Assembly (NCBI RefSeq): GCF_029868745.1
Contig: NZ_JARWOP010000279.1
Location: forward strand, 1 to 41,778
Origin: Nocardia wallacei
Lineage (GTDB): Bacteria > Actinomycetota > Actinomycetes > Mycobacteriales > Mycobacteriaceae
Direction of reading: 5' to 3'
DNA length: 41,778 nt
In this document: positions 39,882 to 41,778 of the stretch, one piece after another
Layout of the letters: each line of letters opens with the position of its first letter
Position numbering within the stretch: the first letter of the stretch is position 1
Made by a program: the position numbers and the translations under genes
Notes under the pieces: generated by a model
What the model was told of the DNA's origin: nothing
Seen by the model: the letters and a program-made list of their open reading frames with translations, nothing else
Database searches by the model: none

Positions 39882-41575
39882 TGGCGGCGCGGACGTTCGG
39901 CAAGTACCGGCTCGACCGGATGATCGGGCGGGGCTCGGTCGGTGAGGTGTGGCTGGCCCGCGACACGGCCGCCGATCGTTCGGTGGCGCTGAAGATTCTC
40001 ACCATCACCGCGGCCGAGGACCCCGACTATCGGCGGCGGTTCGAACGCGAGGCGCGCATCGGCGCGAGCCTGAGCAATCCGCACATCGTGCCGATCCACG
40101 ACTTCGGGGAGCAGGACGGGCGGCTGTTCCTGGACATGGCGCACGTGCCCGGCACCGATCTGGCCCGGCGGCTGCGGCCCGGGCCGATCGGGGCGCCCGA
40201 GGCCGTCGACATCGTGTCCCAGATCGCCGAGGCGCTCGACGCGGCGCACGCGGCCGGGCTGATCCACCGCGACGTCAAGCCCGCCAACATCATCGTGCAC
40301 GCGAGCGGTTTCGCGTACCTCATCGATTTCGGCATCGCGCGGGCGCCGAACCAGACCACCATCACCGCAACGGGTTTCACGGTGGGGACGCTGGCGTACA
40401 TGGCTCCGGAGCGGTTCACCGGCCAGGGCGACGCCCGCTCGGACATCTACTCGCTGGCCTGTGTGCTGTTCGAATGCCTCACCGCCCAGCGCCCTTTCGG
40501 CGACACCGACCCGGTCCAGCAACTACACGCCCACCTGCGCGAGGACCCCCCGCGCCCGTCGGCCGACAACCCCGCGATCCCGCAGGCCCTGGACGCGGTC
40601 ATCGCCCGCGGCATGGCGAAGAACGCCGAGCACCGCTACCCCACCGCCGGCGACCTCGCCGCCGCCGCCCGCACCGCCATCGGCATGCCCCACCCCGTCC
40701 CCCGCACCCCACCCCTCCCCGAACAGTCCGAACCACTCACCCAGGCAACAGGCCAACCCGCATCACCCTGGGCCTCCTCCCCGAAATCCACCTCCGTTCT
40801 CCCCGCACCCCCATCCGGCACAGACACGCCCGGACAGCCCCTCCGCCCAACCAGAGCACTTCCGGAAACCCCACTCGCACAGGCGCAACCGAACACTGCC
40901 GAACCGAACCACCAAGCCGCGCAGGCACACTCACCAAGTCATCCACTACAACCCACTCGCGCGATGCCGGAAAGCCCGGTCGATGCGGCCGGTCAGCCGC
41001 TGCGGGCGACGCGGGTCATGCCGCAGGATCCGGTCGATGCGGCTGGGCAGTCGCCGCAGGTCGATTCGGCCGGGCGGCCGTTGCGGCCCACTCGCGTCAT
41101 GCCCGGGCCCGGTGGGGGGCAACCGCCGTGGCGGCCGGGTGGGGCCGGGGGTGGGACGGCTCGGCAGCCGGTGCGGCCGGAGCCGCGACAGCGGTCGGTG
41201 GTCAAGATCGCGACCGTGGTGGTGGGTGTCGCCGTGCTCGGGTTCGCTCTCGTCGCGGCCTGTACGGCGGTGCTGACGCAGGGTGGGGGTGGGCAGCCGG
41301 GGCGGCAGCCCGCTGTCTCCGCGACCGCGACTGCCGAGCCGCAGGCGAGCACCGTCGCGCCGACGGGTAAGGACTGGCCGCCGCCGGGATACACGCTGCC
41401 GTTCCCGACGGGATTCCCCACATCGTTCCAGATCCCGATCCCCACACTGCAATTCCCGACCCAGCAACCGCAGTCCCAGGCGCCACCTATCCAGCTCCCG
41501 GGTTTCCTCGCCCCGGCGGACCAGTCCGACCACCACAAGCCGAACAAGGAAGACAAGAAATCGGAGCAGCGCTGA
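39881..41575 (+). CDS. Transmembrane serine/threonine protein kinase
   Basis: 564-aa Pkn-type kinase. The ATG at 39881 has GGAGG five bases upstream. The kinase domain (about 9-275) has the G-loop GRGSVGEVW, Lys38, HRDVKPANI (129-137), DFG at 149-151 and the activation segment ending in APE. The RD motif is present. Residues about 290-440 are a Pro/Thr-rich juxtamembrane linker with four copies of a PLRPTR-MP motif, likely phosphorylation sites. One membrane helix (about 443-463) leads to a ~100-residue extracellular Pro-rich tail (PFPTGFPTSFQIPIP...) ending in a Lys-rich end. It has no PASTA repeats. It resembles the PknF/PknH type in layout. Signal unknown. Confidence 0.93.
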   Translation: MAARTFGKYRLDRMIGRGSVGEVWLARDTAADRSVALKILTITAAEDPDYRRRFEREARIGASLSNPHIVPIHDFGEQDGRLFLDMAHVPGTDLARRLRPGPIGAPEAVDIVSQIAEALDAAHAAGLIHRDVKPANIIVHASGFAYLIDFGIARAPNQTTITATGFTVGTLAYMAPERFTGQGDARSDIYSLACVLFECLTAQRPFGDTDPVQQLHAHLREDPPRPSADNPAIPQALDAVIARGMAKNAEHRYPTAGDLAAAARTAIGMPHPVPRTPPLPEQSEPLTQATGQPASPWASSPKSTSVLPAPPSGTDTPGQPLRPTRALPETPLAQAQPNTAEPNHQAAQAHSPSHPLQPTRAMPESPVDAAGQPLRATRVMPQDPVDAAGQSPQVDSAGRPLRPTRVMPGPGGGQPPWRPGGAGGGTARQPVRPEPRQRSVVKIATVVVGVAVLGFALVAACTAVLTQGGGGQPGRQPAVSATATAEPQASTVAPTGKDWPPPGYTLPFPTGFPTSFQIPIPTLQFPTQQPQSQAPPIQLPGFLAPADQSDHHKPNKEDKKSEQR

Positions 41576-41778
41576 ATCCTTCGGTTCTCACATCGGCCGC
41601 AACTCACATCGGACGGCGAGAAGTGGGAGCGCCAGGGCACTACCGCCCACAGCAAGGCCCGATCCGACAACAAGACCCGGGCGCGGCGCGGGGGGGCCGG
41701 GGCGCGCGGAAAACCCCGGGGGCGACATGTTATAGGGGCGCCCCGGGCCCGGCGGGGTTGGGGCGGCGGGCCCGCGGG
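41576..41778. other. Window end; low-quality-looking G/C-rich tail
   Basis: After the kinase stop the first ~70 bases show no gene. From about 41680 the sequence turns into long runs of G and C that look like poor read quality at a contig end. One frame from 41612 reads DGEKWERQGTTAHSKARSDN, which looks protein-like, but it lacks a start and runs into the poor tail. Confidence 0.4.

Overview
The window looks like a chromosomal segment of a high-GC actinomycete of the order Mycobacteriales, most likely a Nocardia or a close relative. The grounds are GC-rich third positions throughout, frequent GTG and TTG starts, two DinB-like/maleylpyruvate-isomerase-like (mycothiol-type) proteins, a three-subunit transhydrogenase, a DesA-type acyl-ACP desaturase, and a fadE25-purE-purK-GtrA-PH-domain-birA order like that around Rv3274c-Rv3279c of Mycobacterium tuberculosis. 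No rRNA, tRNA, CRISPR array, transposase, integrase or phage gene was recognised. No stretch longer than about 300 bases lacks a gene.

Layout. 1-2.6 kb: a truncated amidohydrolase and a Baeyer-Villiger-type monooxygenase. 2.5-6.9 kb, minus strand: an operon of a SNF2 helicase, a SWIM zinc-finger protein and a cytosolic BtuF-like metal-receptor protein. 7.1-8.2 kb: a small secreted protein and a secreted HNH-nuclease lipoprotein. 8.2-10.4 kb: a two-domain rhodanese and a frameshifted benE. 10.4-14.7 kb: an Lrp/AsnC regulator divergent from a 2-oxoacid dehydrogenase operon (E1 alpha, E1 beta, E2). 14.7-19.6 kb: a thioesterase, an AraC regulator, an MFS transporter with a repeat-filled central loop, a TetR regulator with its probable SDR target, and an L12-CTD-like small protein. 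19.6-24 kb: a GerW-like protein, a MDMPI-like protein and the pntAa-pntAb-pntB operon. 24-28.7 kb: a HIT-MDMPI-peptidase E operon, a decayed regulator/MFS locus, a GroES-like protein and a GlcD-type oxidase. 28.7-38.9 kb: a GNAT, an unknown protein, fadE25-like, TetR, purE, purK, GtrA, a two-component system, a PH-domain protein, a desaturase, birA and a 63-aa protein. 38.9-41.6 kb: a GNAT-like protein, a DUF1707 protein and a transmembrane Ser/Thr kinase. The last 100 bases look like a poor contig end.

How the parts relate. Most genes are metabolic housekeeping: branched-chain or pyruvate-type oxoacid oxidation, acyl-CoA oxidation, purine synthesis, biotin attachment, and NADPH balance through transhydrogenase. 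Local regulators sit beside their likely targets. The strongest structural signals are regulatory. Many starts lie 6-7 bases after a TANNNT-like -10 hexamer, which suggests leaderless transcription. Repeated or palindromic operator-like sites flank two TetR/target pairs. A 13-codon leaderless ORF overlaps the kinase start in a TGATG. I found no clearly new multi-gene system; the nearest candidates are the SNF2-SWIM-metal-receptor operon and the kinase with its coupled leader ORF.
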